Assembly (NCBI RefSeq): GCF_003254395.2
Contig: NC_037641.1
Span: forward strand, 124,001-188,000
Source: Apis mellifera
Lineage: Eukaryota; Arthropoda; Insecta; Hymenoptera; Apidae
Direction: 5' to 3'
Length of the DNA: 64,000 bases
The notes below the pieces were generated by a model. That model did not search any database. It was not told the origin of the DNA and saw nothing but the letters and a program-made list of their open reading frames with translations. The position numbers and the translations under genes are program-made. Shown here in pieces: positions 13,324 to 25,117 of this stretch (position 1 is the first letter of the stretch; every line of letters begins with the position of its first letter).

Positions 13324-16230
13324 ATCCACGCTGGAGATCCACGACCATCGTTGCTATACTACGCCTTTCCATTTTCCAATGACGGTTGTGAAGTACTCGC
13401 CCCAAACGATGAATCGTCTTCTAAAAGCAATTTTACGCAATCTCTTTTCCAGAAATGTACAAATTCCTATTCGCGAAAATCCCTTTTCTCTCTCTTTTTT
13501 TTTTTTTTTTTTTATTCGAAAAGATTCGCCGCCCCTTTTACGTCTACCGCTTTGGTACGAAAGAAGAATATTTCCGATCGAGATCATGCGTTTGCATATA
13601 ACTTATCCGGCCATTTCTTATCATCTTATCGATTATAAATCAAAGTTTAAACGCGAGGAAAATAGTTTTACGCCAGGAAACAATTAGTTTTGAGAATTTT
13701 AGGAAATAAGAGAAATTATATAATATTATAATTCGTACTGATTGTAAGATAATCGCTGTTTAATTTCTATCTTTAAAACATGTTAAATTCGATAAAGAAT
13801 TAACGAATATATATATATTTGCGATATTGATAAAGTTAAACAAACAAACGTATTTTACGTCACGAAGAGATCTAATATTCGAAATATTTTGCACAAGAAA
13901 ATAGATGATCGCTCTAATATCGAAAAAAGAAAAAAAAAAATCTACGATGTATTTTAAAAAGTATTGTGAAAGAAATCTCGAAATTAAATTTACCATAATA
14001 TTGTTTAAATTTGGTTGTATTAAGAAAAAAAAAAAAAAAAGACGGAAAATTGAAGGAGAAGTATAAACTCTTTAAAAAAAAAAAGAAAAAGAAAAAGAAA
14101 AGAAAATTACGTCTTATGGATCGTTTATCATGGTACAAAACTTGTTCGTTTGATTAACATTGCAGACAGCAGATGAATGAAATCTGGAAACGAAACATAG
14201 CAAAGACGATGCAAAGTTTTTTTTTTTGTTATTTATTAAACGCGAAACCTTACATCGATTCGCCATGTTTTCACGATGTTTGGACCAAACGACGTACGTA
14301 CGTTTCGCCATTAATACGATCACTTTCATTCAAACATCATCGCTTCAAGCTATATATTCACTCTATAGCTAATAATAAAAATGATTTCGTATTTTATAAA
14401 TAACACTGTCGAACCAATAAACTCGACGCGTTGATCGATCTTTCTATATAAATATGTATGTGTGAACAATCGTTTTAAACGAAATAGCCAAACGGTGATC
14501 CATTAACAATCGCGGATCAACAATCAACTAAGGATTATTCAAATCGCCTCCTCCATAAGAGAGATAATCTTCACATTCATCGAATTCTATCTTTTATCTC
14601 TACTATCCAGCTGTATATTTTTAACCTCAAACTATATGCGAATCAATTTCTTAAAATGGCATTGACTCTTTACATTCTACAGAATGATTCTCATTAGATT
14701 AATAATATTGTATTATATATATATTCCACATGTATGATAATCATCTTTTTTTTTTCATTAAAAATCAATGATTAATTTTATTAAAAATTTCTGTATCTTT
14801 AATAATTGGCGAAAATAAGAAACTTGAATCCATCATTTCAATGAATTTAATAATTCTAATTTTAAAATGTCATTTCCACTGCGCATCAAAGATTGAGAAT
14901 ATTTTGCACGTGTAAATATAATTTATATGTGTGAAATAAAAAAAAAAAAGTTACAATAATTTTAGGTTATATATTTGGATAGAAAAGTATCGCCATATAA
15001 TATCCATGTAATAATTAATTTCTCGACAGAGTTAAAAGATACAATTCTGATGTTATAGTTATGCTTATATAGTTATGCTATAAAATTGATATGCGTTATT
15101 ATTGCAAGAAGGAATCAAGGAAGTGTCCGATGCAAACACAATTATTATCAAAGAGAGATCTTCCTGGCAGGTCCTTCCTGCGAATACATATTCCCAGCGT
15201 GATATAACGACGAAATATTGGTAGATCGTATCAAAAAAACACACAGTGTTTTTCTGGGATTTTCTTCTCGAGAAGCCAACACGAATGGGACCAGACGAAA
15301 AGTGTTTGAACCGACATCGTGAAGATAACGCTGCATATAGTATAGCGAAACAATTTAAGCCGTGATAATTAAGCACACCTTCGAGCTCTATATTTCGCGT
15401 TAGATTTTAAAGGTTAAGATACCGTACACGATAACAGTAAAAGATATATAACGTATATATATATATCTGTCGTTACACGTACTAGATACAATCGTTTCTC
15501 ATCTCGTCGTGAGATTCATAGAATTATTATTGTTCATTCATAATTGATTGTTCATTTGATTTATTCTTACCTTTTATCACTTCTAACCAAGCGTTCATAT
15601 TCCACGAGAGATATTTTCTCGCGCTTCTGAACTTTGCAAATATTTCTTATCCGATAGAATTTCTATTCTAGTCGCCTGCCTTGTGAAACAAGCTTTAGTC
15701 GTTGCTTGAGAAAAAGAAAAAATTTCATCGAAAGTAATACTATATCGCAAGAACGTGTTCACGCGGTTAGGTTAGGATACATCGCGCAAATTTTTAAACA
15801 ACTTACAAAAATGGAGAAGAGAGGTCGATCTAATTCGTCGCGTGAACTGTTGCGCAGAAGAACTTGTTATATGAAATAGGAAATAAGAAGGGTGAAAGAA
15901 AGAAAATAATATCATCTCGAGAAATTTCACTTCAAATAAAATACGACCAAACGGATTGCACCACACACGTTTGTACGATTACTATATTACTTTATTATTA
16001 ATTGCACAAGACCTCGTTATAGAAAATTAATATCGATCTACGAAAATACACTTTATACATGCATAAGGATATATATATATATAAATCGATATATTTACGT
16101 ACACATTGGAAGCATCTTTTTTTTTCTGAATAAGTGAATGAGAATCATCGATAGTCCGGTATGAATTATATCTCAGCAATTTAGTGCCTGCGCTCTCGCG
16201 TACATAGCGTTTAAATAAAGGGAAAATGAG

Positions 16231-16234
<4 letters not shown>

Positions 16235-16265
<31 letters not shown>
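16235..16265. repeat. (TA)n microsatellite
   Basis: About 15 TA units inside the probable 3' UTR of the EB-module gene. An imperfect ATT-type repeat follows at about 16383-16460. Confidence 0.9.
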
Positions 16266-16266
<1 letters not shown>

Positions 16267-19200
16267 GTGATACTAGGCTTGGCACTATTTGCACTATTTG
16301 TAGATTACTTTTTCGAATGCCTAGTGACTATATTCACTCTGTGATCTATATGCAACGTACAGCTAAAAAATTTTTCTTGCCATCATTATTATTATATTAT
16401 TGTGTTGTTATTGTTATTATAGTATTATTATTATTATTATTATCGTTATTATTATTTCTTAAAAATTTACTAAAGATAATGGATATTAATATCGTGTAAA
16501 CGACTCGCTTAGTTATTATCGTCCTGCAGCTAATTATCATACTCTACCTTCTGCACCCATAATGAAATCCACTTGTATAACATTCTCGTCGTAAAATTAT
16601 ATAATTTAGAAAAACTTTTTAACGATTAACAGCTTAACGGAACATTTAACAATCATAACTGATGACTGTTGTACGATTGTCAAATGATAATTGAATTGCG
16701 TGAAAAGCGTGTGTGATATCTATGGAAGATTAAAGGTGAGATAAAAATAAAGTAAAAATTAGAAAAAAAAAAAAATAAAAATACGTAAAAATATTAAAAA
16801 AAAAAATACGAAAAATAAGTAAATTGATGAAAAAAAAAATGCATTTTTATAAATGAAAGGTGAACAAATATTCATTCAAGTAAAAGTTTAAGAGAATAAC
16901 GAGGAGGGATCGATCTGATCTGCAAACGAAATTTGGGGAAGGTTTCCGTTTTCGGATAGAACGTCCCCTCTGGTGTTCCATAACGTTTAATTAATAAATA
17001 TTCGAGGCTCGATATTACATTCTTTATATCTTAACAAGTGTCCATTGAAAATATCTTCGATTTATATATAATTCAGCTTTGTGGAAAGTAATCGTTCGCT
17101 TGTAAGAATTTATAAGGTAATTTAACAAGATTTAGAGTATATATATATACATATAAAATGCTTTTTCGAGTTGTTAGTTTCTCTCCACCCTTTTATGATA
17201 CGAAAGCACAATGAAAATTAACGAAGAAGCAGAGTGTCTCGTCTTTATCAATCAAAGACACTCGCTCACTCTTTTATAAAATTTCTTATTATAAAGAGGA
17301 GTGGAAATTTTTCTGCCTTACTTTGATCCAGCAAAAGATTTCATATTGCATAAACTGAAACAGTTTTGATCTATTTCTAAACCTTGTCACTAACGATGTA
17401 AATATCTAAGGTTAATCGTGCGTCTTCGTCCTTCTTTTCTCGTTATACTCTCTTCTTCCTTCGAATTCTCCTAGAATATTTACGATTACGATGAATTCAA
17501 GTTTATTGTCCGAATCGTCGATTCATCCGAATTTATCATAACCGATCCATCTTAAATCAATCTTTATCCCTTTAAAAGATATCTTTTCTATAGAACTATA
17601 AATTCATACTCAACATGAACAATTATACAAGCAGCTTGAAACTTAAAAATACAGTGAACGCAAAATCGAAAAAAATTACTCGTCTATTATCGATCATTGA
17701 ACAAAAAAAAAAAAAAGGAATCTGTACTTTTCAATAACGAGTAAATATTATTTAGAATCTCTTGGTGGATTTTGAATCACTGAATTATCGAAGTTCAAGC
17801 GAGCTACGTTTCCTGAAATGTCCTCACACGTTTGTAGAAACACGGAAGAACGATACGGTAATCTAAATATGGGGAAGTGTTTGGATTACTTTTCGTTCAC
17901 GTGAGACCAATTGTCCGAAATCCGATCTTTCATATTCAAGCACTCTACGATGACATGAAATATATACGTATAATAACATAAAGTATTTACCACGATTAAA
18001 CGTATAACGTTAATGTTAAAGTGATCACTTTTGATATCTTTGTGGATATTCAATCGATGACGCTCTTTCTTCTCCCCGCATTCGTCGCGTTCAATAGAAA
18101 CAAGACACCTCGAAACCGGAAGATGCAATACAAAACAAAAAAAAAACCGATAATTCTCACTGACAACGATGGAATGTCCCAAAAATCAAAATTAGACAAT
18201 ACCTTGTCGATATAATCTGAATCAGATTGATCAGAAATGGAAAATTTGTCGATCCGCGAAGAAACTATCTTCGTCAGTGTTTTGTCGAAATATATATACC
18301 ATATATAGTATATACATATGAATATATAATATATACACATGCATACATACATACACACATATATATATATATATTTATATATATATTTATACATATATTT
18401 AGAGGAAACGATCTTTTATGATTTTGTAAATTTTTTCTATACAGCTTCGCCTATATAACACTTTCATATGCAATTTATTCGATTACAAAACAATGATATA
18501 CAATATAAGATATATCATTGAAAACGAATATTCGTCGTTTCCTCTGAATGCTAGTAATATTATTATAACAAATTATACTTGATCATCGACACCGCCTGCT
18601 CTTTAAAAAAACTATATAGTATATATGCACATTTGAGCTTTTGTAGAATTATATTAATTAAGGATAAACACTTAGAATTTCCATCTAATCGCATTTTGTG
18701 CTTAAATTCAATGATCTCGTAATATTCTATGTAATATTCGAATTATGATCGTTGAACGGTTCGCGATGAAATTTTACGATTCGAATTAGAAATAATTAAT
18801 GAAGATAAGAAAAAGATTATTATACACTCATCTCGAGATATTTATATACATATAATATATGTATATGGTATACAAACACAAATATAATATATTCATAAAA
18901 TATAGCTCTTGCTTCTCGATTTAAAGAATAATTGTATAAGGATATCATTAAGCTCTATATATAATTACGTTATTAAACACTAAGAATATTTAAAATGCAG
19001 GACTTATGCTAGACAAGAATTGGTATCTTATTGAAACATATATTGTCAGAGATTATAAATACTTACATTATTATATCATTCGAAACAGATATTAGATGAA
19101 CTTACATGAGGAATTCTGATTAGCAATTATATATGATAGAATTTCTTAGCGCGTGGATGGGTGCGGATAAAAACGAGTATGCGAGTCTCTCATTTTTCAA

Positions 19201-19403
19201 TTTTCAATATTTTATAATGTTCGGTATGTAACGAAAATGAATATTATTAAATTTTTAGCGATATACTACCCACTATTTTATTAGCAGCTTAGCCTACATT
19301 ATAATCTTTATATTATACATTTCATATTATAGCTTATAATGGATAAATTAATAATCTATAACAATTGTATTTGAAACTTAATTATATTCTGACTTTTCGT
19401 TTT

Positions 19404-19409
19404 AATAAA
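19404..19409 (+). terminator. Polyadenylation signal AATAAA
   Basis: A canonical hexamer followed within 25 bases by a GT-rich element. It sits about 320 bp before the stop codon of the convergent ZNF830 gene, which is the expected place for the end of the upstream plus-strand transcript. Confidence 0.5.
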
Positions 19410-19727
19410 ATCTTAATACACTGTATAAATTGTGTATGTTCATCTTTTTCTTTGAAAGAAAGTAAAAAAAAAAAAAAGAAAATAAAAATAAAAATAAAAA
19501 AAAGTTAAGAATTAAATTAATTCTAATATAAGAATTATTTTCTTTTTTTTTTTTTTTCTATTTTTTACATAAAAGATATTTAAAGATTTTATATGAGGGT
19601 TTAATTAATGTGTAACAATGTTTTAAATATATAGAATAATTTCAAAAGTATTTGGAAAGTATAATTCCAATATAATTTCACATATTTACAAGACCATAAA
19701 TACTGTACATTAATATTAAAATTAATT

Positions 19728-21047
19728 TCATTTATAAGAATTTTTGGCCCTCCAATCCAGAAATTCATTGAATTCGGTTTCATCTTCGCTAGAAATATCT
19801 TCATCTATATTTTTCTGTTTCCTATCTGTAGCTTGTACTTGTTCTTTACGTTTTACTAGATCCATTACTCTATTAAAACAAAATTTCATTTAATTATTAT
19901 GATCTATATAAATTAAATTTATTGCATTATTACCTAGACCAATGTCTTATTTGTTCCTCTATTTCATCTAATTGTCTTTCTGTTGTTGCCTCTTCTTGAT
20001 CATCTGCAATAATTTGTGCAGATTGTGCTGTTTCTTCTTTGATTTCTTTCTGAAATTTTTCCCATTCCTCTTCTATAGGATTTTTATACTCAACATTACG
20101 AACCTATAAATTTACAAAAAAAAAAAATGCATGTAATTTGATATCATATTAATAATATATAAATTTTACATAATATTCTTACTTTAGCATCTAAAATTGG
20201 ATCGTCAAAAAATCCTTCTGGAAGAGATTGTTGATTTGTATCTTTATTTTTTTCTTTTTCTTTCTCCTCTTCTACTTCTATATTCTTTATATCTTTTTCA
20301 ACCACAAATTCTTTATCATTTTCCAACCTTGTTGTTATCACAGAAGTATTTGATAATTTTGTATTATTAGCTTCTTTAGAGGGATTATCAAAGAAGTTTG
20401 ATGATAAATTTGATGGTATTTGTGCTGATTGTGTAGAATTTTTTAATATACTTTTGATTTTTTTATTCGTTGATGATTCTTGTGAAGGAGACGAAGACCT
20501 TTTATGTATTTGAATTTTTGTAGAATCTGTTTCTAATTTCGTTTTCTTTGCTTGAATGATATTTTCCTTATGAATTTTTGAATTTAAATGTATTGGCCAA
20601 ACTGTCTCATTGCGTATAATGCTTTTGCATAAAATACACATAAGTTGTCCTGCATCTGTATATGTGTTTATCACGGTTAAGGATTTTTATAAATATTTTA
20701 TTATTTTTAATATTCAATTATTGAATAAGCACAAAATGTATTTAATGTCTTTATTCTTAAAAATATAAGATATTAATAAATTTACATTTATATATGTTAA
20801 GATATTTAATAACTATTATTATTAAATAAAAATAAAAATAATATTTAATAATATAATAAATTATACAATATGAGAAAAAGTTAGAAAATTTATCTTAATC
20901 TTAATCTTAATCTTAATCTAAAATATATAATAAAAAAGGATATTTTGCTAATGGCGAATCAATTTTTTTAATTACTCCTATTTTCTTTTTGTGTTCACTC
21001 ATAGCTTTACGCAAATCATCTTGTGTTAATTTTCTTTTAAGCGACAT
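19728..21047 (-). CDS. ZNF830: Zinc finger protein 830 (ZNF830/CCDC16) homologue
   Basis: Exons on the minus strand are 20944-21047, 20183-20663, 19934-20103 and 19728-19869; joined they encode 298 residues. The start (MSLKRKLTQDDLRKAM) is followed by the conserved SPLAK-Y stretch. One U1/matrin-like zinc finger follows: C44-x2-C47-x12-H60-x5-H66. A low-complexity middle leads to the family signature LPEGFFDDPILDAKVR, then a Glu-rich coiled-coil region and an acidic-aromatic C-terminus (FNEFLDWR). In other animals this nuclear protein works with splicing and replication-stress factors; that role is family knowledge, not visible here. Intron 1 is not GT-AG: it starts ATATCCTTT and ends AC (see the separate entry). 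The frame and the family alignment are restored only by that splice. Introns 2 and 3 are ordinary. The gene is divergent with MESH1, 383 bp apart. Human ZNF830 is somewhat longer. Confidence 0.93.
20664..20943 (-). other. U12-type AT-AC intron (ZNF830 intron 1)
   Basis: Read on the minus strand, this 280-nt intron begins ATATCCTTTTTT, the U12 5' splice site consensus. It contains TCCTTAAC, a match to the U12 branch-point consensus, 12 nt before the terminal AC. There is no usable GT donor near the end of exon 1. Splicing AT-AC joins GCA-AA to A-TAT and produces ..SPLAKYTDAGQL, which agrees with the conserved segment of ZNF830. Four tandem TTAATC units (20895-20918 on the plus strand) lie just inside the donor. 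Confidence 0.93.
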
Positions 21048-21430
21048 TTTAAATTAGATCTTTAAAGAACAAATGCAACTCTTATTTAGGTTATGTTTTG
21101 TATATATTATCTTCTACTCTAGCTCCTCTATTATCAAGTTTTAAAAGTATCAGCTGATGTAATTAAAATAATTTATATGAATTTTATTTTGAAATTATAT
21201 TAATAATTATAGTGCTCATAAGTAAAAAAATATCTTTTATCTTAATGAAACTAATTCTATCTAAATAATATAATTTATATAATTCCTAATCAATTTTTAA
21301 TGTGTTAAAATTTATTATACATTAAGCATTTTATAAGTTTTTGTAGTTTTTAATGTCAATATCTATTTAAATTCTTTTATTTTTAATTATAAAGTGGAAA
21401 ATCGTGATATAATATTACGATAATAAAATT
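21048..21430. promoter_or_regulatory. Divergent promoter between ZNF830 and MESH1
   Basis: The 383 bp between the two start codons must hold both 5' ends. It is AT-rich with one CAGCTG E-box near 21151 and no clear TATA box at a diagnostic distance. The call rests on geometry alone. Confidence 0.6.
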
Positions 21431-22282
21431 ATGGAGGATGATATCCATATACCAACTGTCAATCATGATCCATTCACTGTGACTGGATCTTGTGAATTAT
21501 GTTCCAGAGAATTAAATACTGCAGAATTATTATCAATAGTAATGAAATGTGTCAATTTTGCAGCAATAAAACACAAGGACCAAAGAAGAAAAGATGAGAA
21601 AGAAACACCATATATAAATCATCTAATTGGTTTGTAAATTTTTAAATTTTTAAATTTTTAAAAATAGAATTTATTTTATAATTAAATAAATAGAATATAT
21701 AATTTTAAATAACTGCATATTCTAAAAATGTTTTTTTAGGAGTAGCAAATATTTTGGTTCAAGAAGGTAAAATTTATGATCCTGTTGTAATTGTAGCAGC
21801 TCTTTTACATGATATTGTAGAAGATACTAATACTACATTTGAAGAGATAGAAAATGAATTTGGCACTGAGGTTTGTAATATTATTAAAGAACTAACTGAT
21901 GATAAAAGTTTACATAAAGCAGAACGCAAAAGATTACAAATACAGAATGCTTGTAACAAAAGTCGTAAAGCTAAATTGATTATCTTAGCAGATAAATTAT
22001 ATAATTTAAGAGATCTTCAAGAAAATATACCAGTTGGTTGGTCACAAGATAGAGTAAAAGAATATTTTAAGGTAATTAAATAAAAGTAAAGCAATTTTTT
22101 TAACTATTATTTAATTAAATAAGTAAATTTATAAAAGGTATTAATTACAGTGGGCCAAATCTGTAATTGATAAATGTCGTAAAATTAATTTTAATCTTGA
22201 AAGAGAATTAGATCTAATATTTGCAGAAAGGGTATCTAAAGATAGAGAAATTTGTACATGTAAAAAATCATCTAAACGATAA
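21431..22282 (+). CDS. HDDC3: MESH1 (HDDC3), metazoan SpoT homologue: (p)ppGpp 3'-pyrophosphohydrolase / NADPH phosphatase
   Basis: Exons 21431-21629, 21740-22071 and 22151-22282 give 220 residues. It is an HD-domain hydrolase: H48 (AAIKHKDQRRK), H90-D91 in LLHDIVEDT, and D151 in LILADKLYNLRD match the four metal ligands of the family, so the enzyme should be active. The conserved TPYINHLIG and the tail with ..ELDLIF are also typical. Known family activity is removal of the 3'-pyrophosphate from ppGpp and of the 2'-phosphate from NADPH. Compared with the human protein (about 179 residues), the bee protein has about 28 extra N-terminal residues with a C21-x2-C24 pair and an extra C-terminal CTC motif. 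The start chosen is the first in-frame ATG; M38 would give the usual short form. Poly(A) signals AATAAA lie at 22300 and 22313. The gene converges on PSAT1. Confidence 0.95.
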
Positions 22283-22456
22283 TATTATTATTTTATTAAA
22301 ATAAAATTCAAAAATAAAAATATATGTACTTATAATATAATATGATCTTATATAATTTAAAAAGATAATAAACATTATTATTAAATATTTTTTTTAATAA
22401 ACATTGTACAAATTGTATAAAATATGTAAAGAACTTATAAATCTTTAGATAATATC

Positions 22457-22462
<6 letters not shown>

Positions 22463-22500
<38 letters not shown>

Positions 22501-22550
22501 CATAATATATAATATTCATATATACATATATATATATATATATATGAAAT
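22463..22550. repeat. (TA)n microsatellite with a duplicated flank
   Basis: TA runs at about 22463-22495 and again near 22522-22545, each followed by the same sequence TATGAAATCATAAT. This looks like a local duplication between the 3' ends of MESH1 and PSAT1. Confidence 0.85.
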
Positions 22551-22575
22551 CATAATAAAATATATAATAGAATCG

Positions 22576-25117
22576 TTAATTTTTACCATATTTTTGGTAA
22601 AACCACATCATGTATTCTGCCAATATTTCTACTTCTTCTATAGTAACAGCATTGTACAGTGATGCTCGAATTCCACCTACTAATCTATAATTAAATATTA
22701 TTATATTTAATTTAAAAAATAATAAGATATATCAAACAATAATGAAAAATTATAATTTTGACAATAACGCATATTTCTATTATTTATTATCTCAATTAAA
22801 AGATCAATATTATATATTTGATAGATCTTTTTCTAATACTGACCTATGACCTTTCAACTGAAGCATTCCTCGTTCACTCGCGCCTGATAGAAATTCATTT
22901 TCAAGTTTTTCATCATTTTTACCTATTCTGAATGGCACATTCATCCTGCTTCTTACGTCTGATTTAACTGGACATGAGTAGAAATTTTTCGATTTATTGA
23001 TCACATCATATATCTTTTGACTCTTTGCAATTGCCAATTTCTCCATTCCTTCAACACTACCATTTTCTTTGACCCATTTAAAAACTAAACCAACTACATA
23101 TATTCTAAAAATTAGCAAAAACATTTTACAAAATATTATATGCTTATAAAATAAATATTTCAATCGAAATAAAAATTTCGATAAATAAATAATAGATTTT
23201 TTTCGAGATTTTAATCGAATTGTTATCTTGTTAAATATTTTTATCAGAAATACATACTGAAATACTGGTGGTGTATTATATATAGAGTTATTGTTTGCCA
23301 TAATAGTAAAATCGAATATTATTGGACAAATTTTCATAGCTTGACCTAGAACATCTTCTCTTACTATCACGAGAGTCACACCAGCTGGACCAATATTTTT
23401 CTGAGCGCCAGCAAATATTAATGCAAACTGAATAACACATTACAATATATTAGTGTAATAATAATAATGATTATAATATATCATTACATTTCGTCAATTT
23501 ATTATATATTAATATCAAAATTAACATTACGTACTTTTGAAACATCAAAAGATCTCGTAAGTATATTTGACGACATATCAGCAACTAATGGTATTCCATT
23601 CGTTTCAGGAATGTAATTAAACTCGATTCCTTAAACAATATATAAATATATTATATATAAATATATTTTTCAATTATTAGATTGTCATCTCAATTTTATT
23701 TTATTATTATTGAGTTACCGTGAATCGTTTCGTTAGCACAATAATATACATAAGATGCATTGGGATCCAGCTTCCAAGTGGACGGATCAGGAATTTCTGT
23801 ATATTTCGTACTTTGTGGCAAAACTAAATTCACTTTGCCATACTTGACCGCTTCTTTTGCTGCTTTATCTGACCATGTACCTTAAAAATTTTATTTATAT
23901 TAAAATACAAAAAATAATCATTATCATTTCATTATCATTTTTTTTAAATAATTATGTTGTTATGTTGTCAAAAGTTTAAATACAATGGTGTAGAAAAATG
24001 TTTAAGAATTTACCTGTTACTAAATAATCTGCAGTACCAGTTGTCATCATATTTAAAGGAATAGCGGCGAAAATTCCTGTTCCACCTCCTTGCATAAACA
24101 GAATTTTATAATTATCGGGAATATGCCTATAAAATATAAATATTTTGTTATAGATGTATTAATGTTATATATAAATTATTGATAAATTATTTTAATATTT
24201 TGTTAATGAAGTTTTCAAAAGAAAATTAAATTTTTATTTTATAATAACTTACAATATTTCTCGTAATATTATTTGTGCTTCTTCGACAATATTTTTAAAA
24301 TCAATCGATCTGTGACTCAATTCTAAAATACTAATTCCAGTATTATTGTATGCAAGTAATTCTTTTTGTACATGTTGTAATACCTACAAGAAATATATTT
24401 TCATTCACGTAATGATATTTATAAAATGACATTTATAAAATATATATGCGATGCTTAAATAAAATTATTAATTTAAAGAGAAGATGATGTGTATTTACGT
24501 GTTTAATCAATCATAATTTATATATAATTATAATTCATTTTTCAATGATATTAAACAAATATCATAAATATATATTGTAAATTGAATAAACTAATTTGAA
24601 AATTTACGAAAGTGAATTCTTTATTTTAATTTATTATATTAAATCTATAATATATATAAAATTCTAAAATTGAAAAATTATATTTATTTGATATTTTATT
24701 TTAATAAGTATATATATAAGTAAAAATAAAATTAAATTATTTAAAGATAAATTTAAAAAAATTATTTAAAAAAATTTTTCAAAAAAAAATTTTTTTAAAA
24801 TATTAATAAAAAAAAACAAAAATTGAATTAGAAAAATATATATAATAAAAATGTAAATATAAATTGATATGTTCATAAAATTAAAAAAGAATTTTTTATA
24901 AATCATATGTCAACATTTATTTTTATTTTTTTCTTATTTTCATATTTTAATATTTTTACCAATATGGTATTTTTATTAAGAATAAAAAACAAAACACTAA
25001 AGATAATACATATTGTATATAATTAAAAAGTGTTCGCGCTACCTGTTCCGGAAGTTTGCCTGGTCCTGCACCAAAATTGATCACTTTGTTTTTTGAAATA
25101 TTGCTCTGATTGCTCAT
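22576..25117 (-). CDS. PSAT1: Phosphoserine aminotransferase
   Basis: Eight minus-strand exons: 25043-25117, 24253-24383, 24014-24126, 23719-23880, 23535-23629, 23258-23427, 22844-23104 and 22576-22684. They join in frame to 371 residues, almost exactly the family length. It is a class-V aminotransferase: the N-terminus carries NFGAGPGKLPEQVL, then SILELSHRS, MQGGGTGIF and WSDKAAKEA, and the pyridoxal phosphate lysine is K202 in FAGAQKNIGPAG. The C-terminus has MNVPFRI, LKGHR and GGIRASLYNAV. It converts 3-phosphohydroxypyruvate plus glutamate to phosphoserine plus 2-oxoglutarate in cytosolic serine synthesis and needs PLP. All introns are GT-AG. It is convergent with MESH1 and divergent from DNA-PKcs, 1.8 kb away. 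No defect is visible. Confidence 0.96.

Larger units (their letters stand above)
13324..19430 (+). other. Probable long 3' UTR of the EB-module gene
   Basis: After the stop codon at 13321-13323 there are about 6 kb without a credible plus-strand exon. The stretch ends near an AATAAA at 19404-19409 followed by a GT/T-rich stretch (TGTGTATGTTC), a typical cleavage signal. Two copies of the Pumilio-type octamer TGTAAATA occur at 14911 and 17397. The next gene, ZNF830, is on the opposite strand and ends at 19728, so the two genes converge. Extent is an inference; an internal polyadenylation site or a separate non-coding RNA is possible. Confidence 0.45.

Noticed and set aside
13106..13687. 193-codon open frame on the plus strand
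   Set aside because: It runs through an oligo-T tract, which gives a string of Phe. A different frame in the same place (13165-13323) has coding-like composition and a matching splice phase.
18050..18394. 114-codon minus-strand frame rich in Tyr/Ile
   Set aside because: Much of it is a translated TA/TACA repeat; there is no similarity to any family.
22844..23379. Long single minus-strand frame spanning the 23105-23257 stretch
   Set aside because: It reads through a PSAT1 intron. The true exons are 23258-23427 and 22844-23104, as the family alignment shows.
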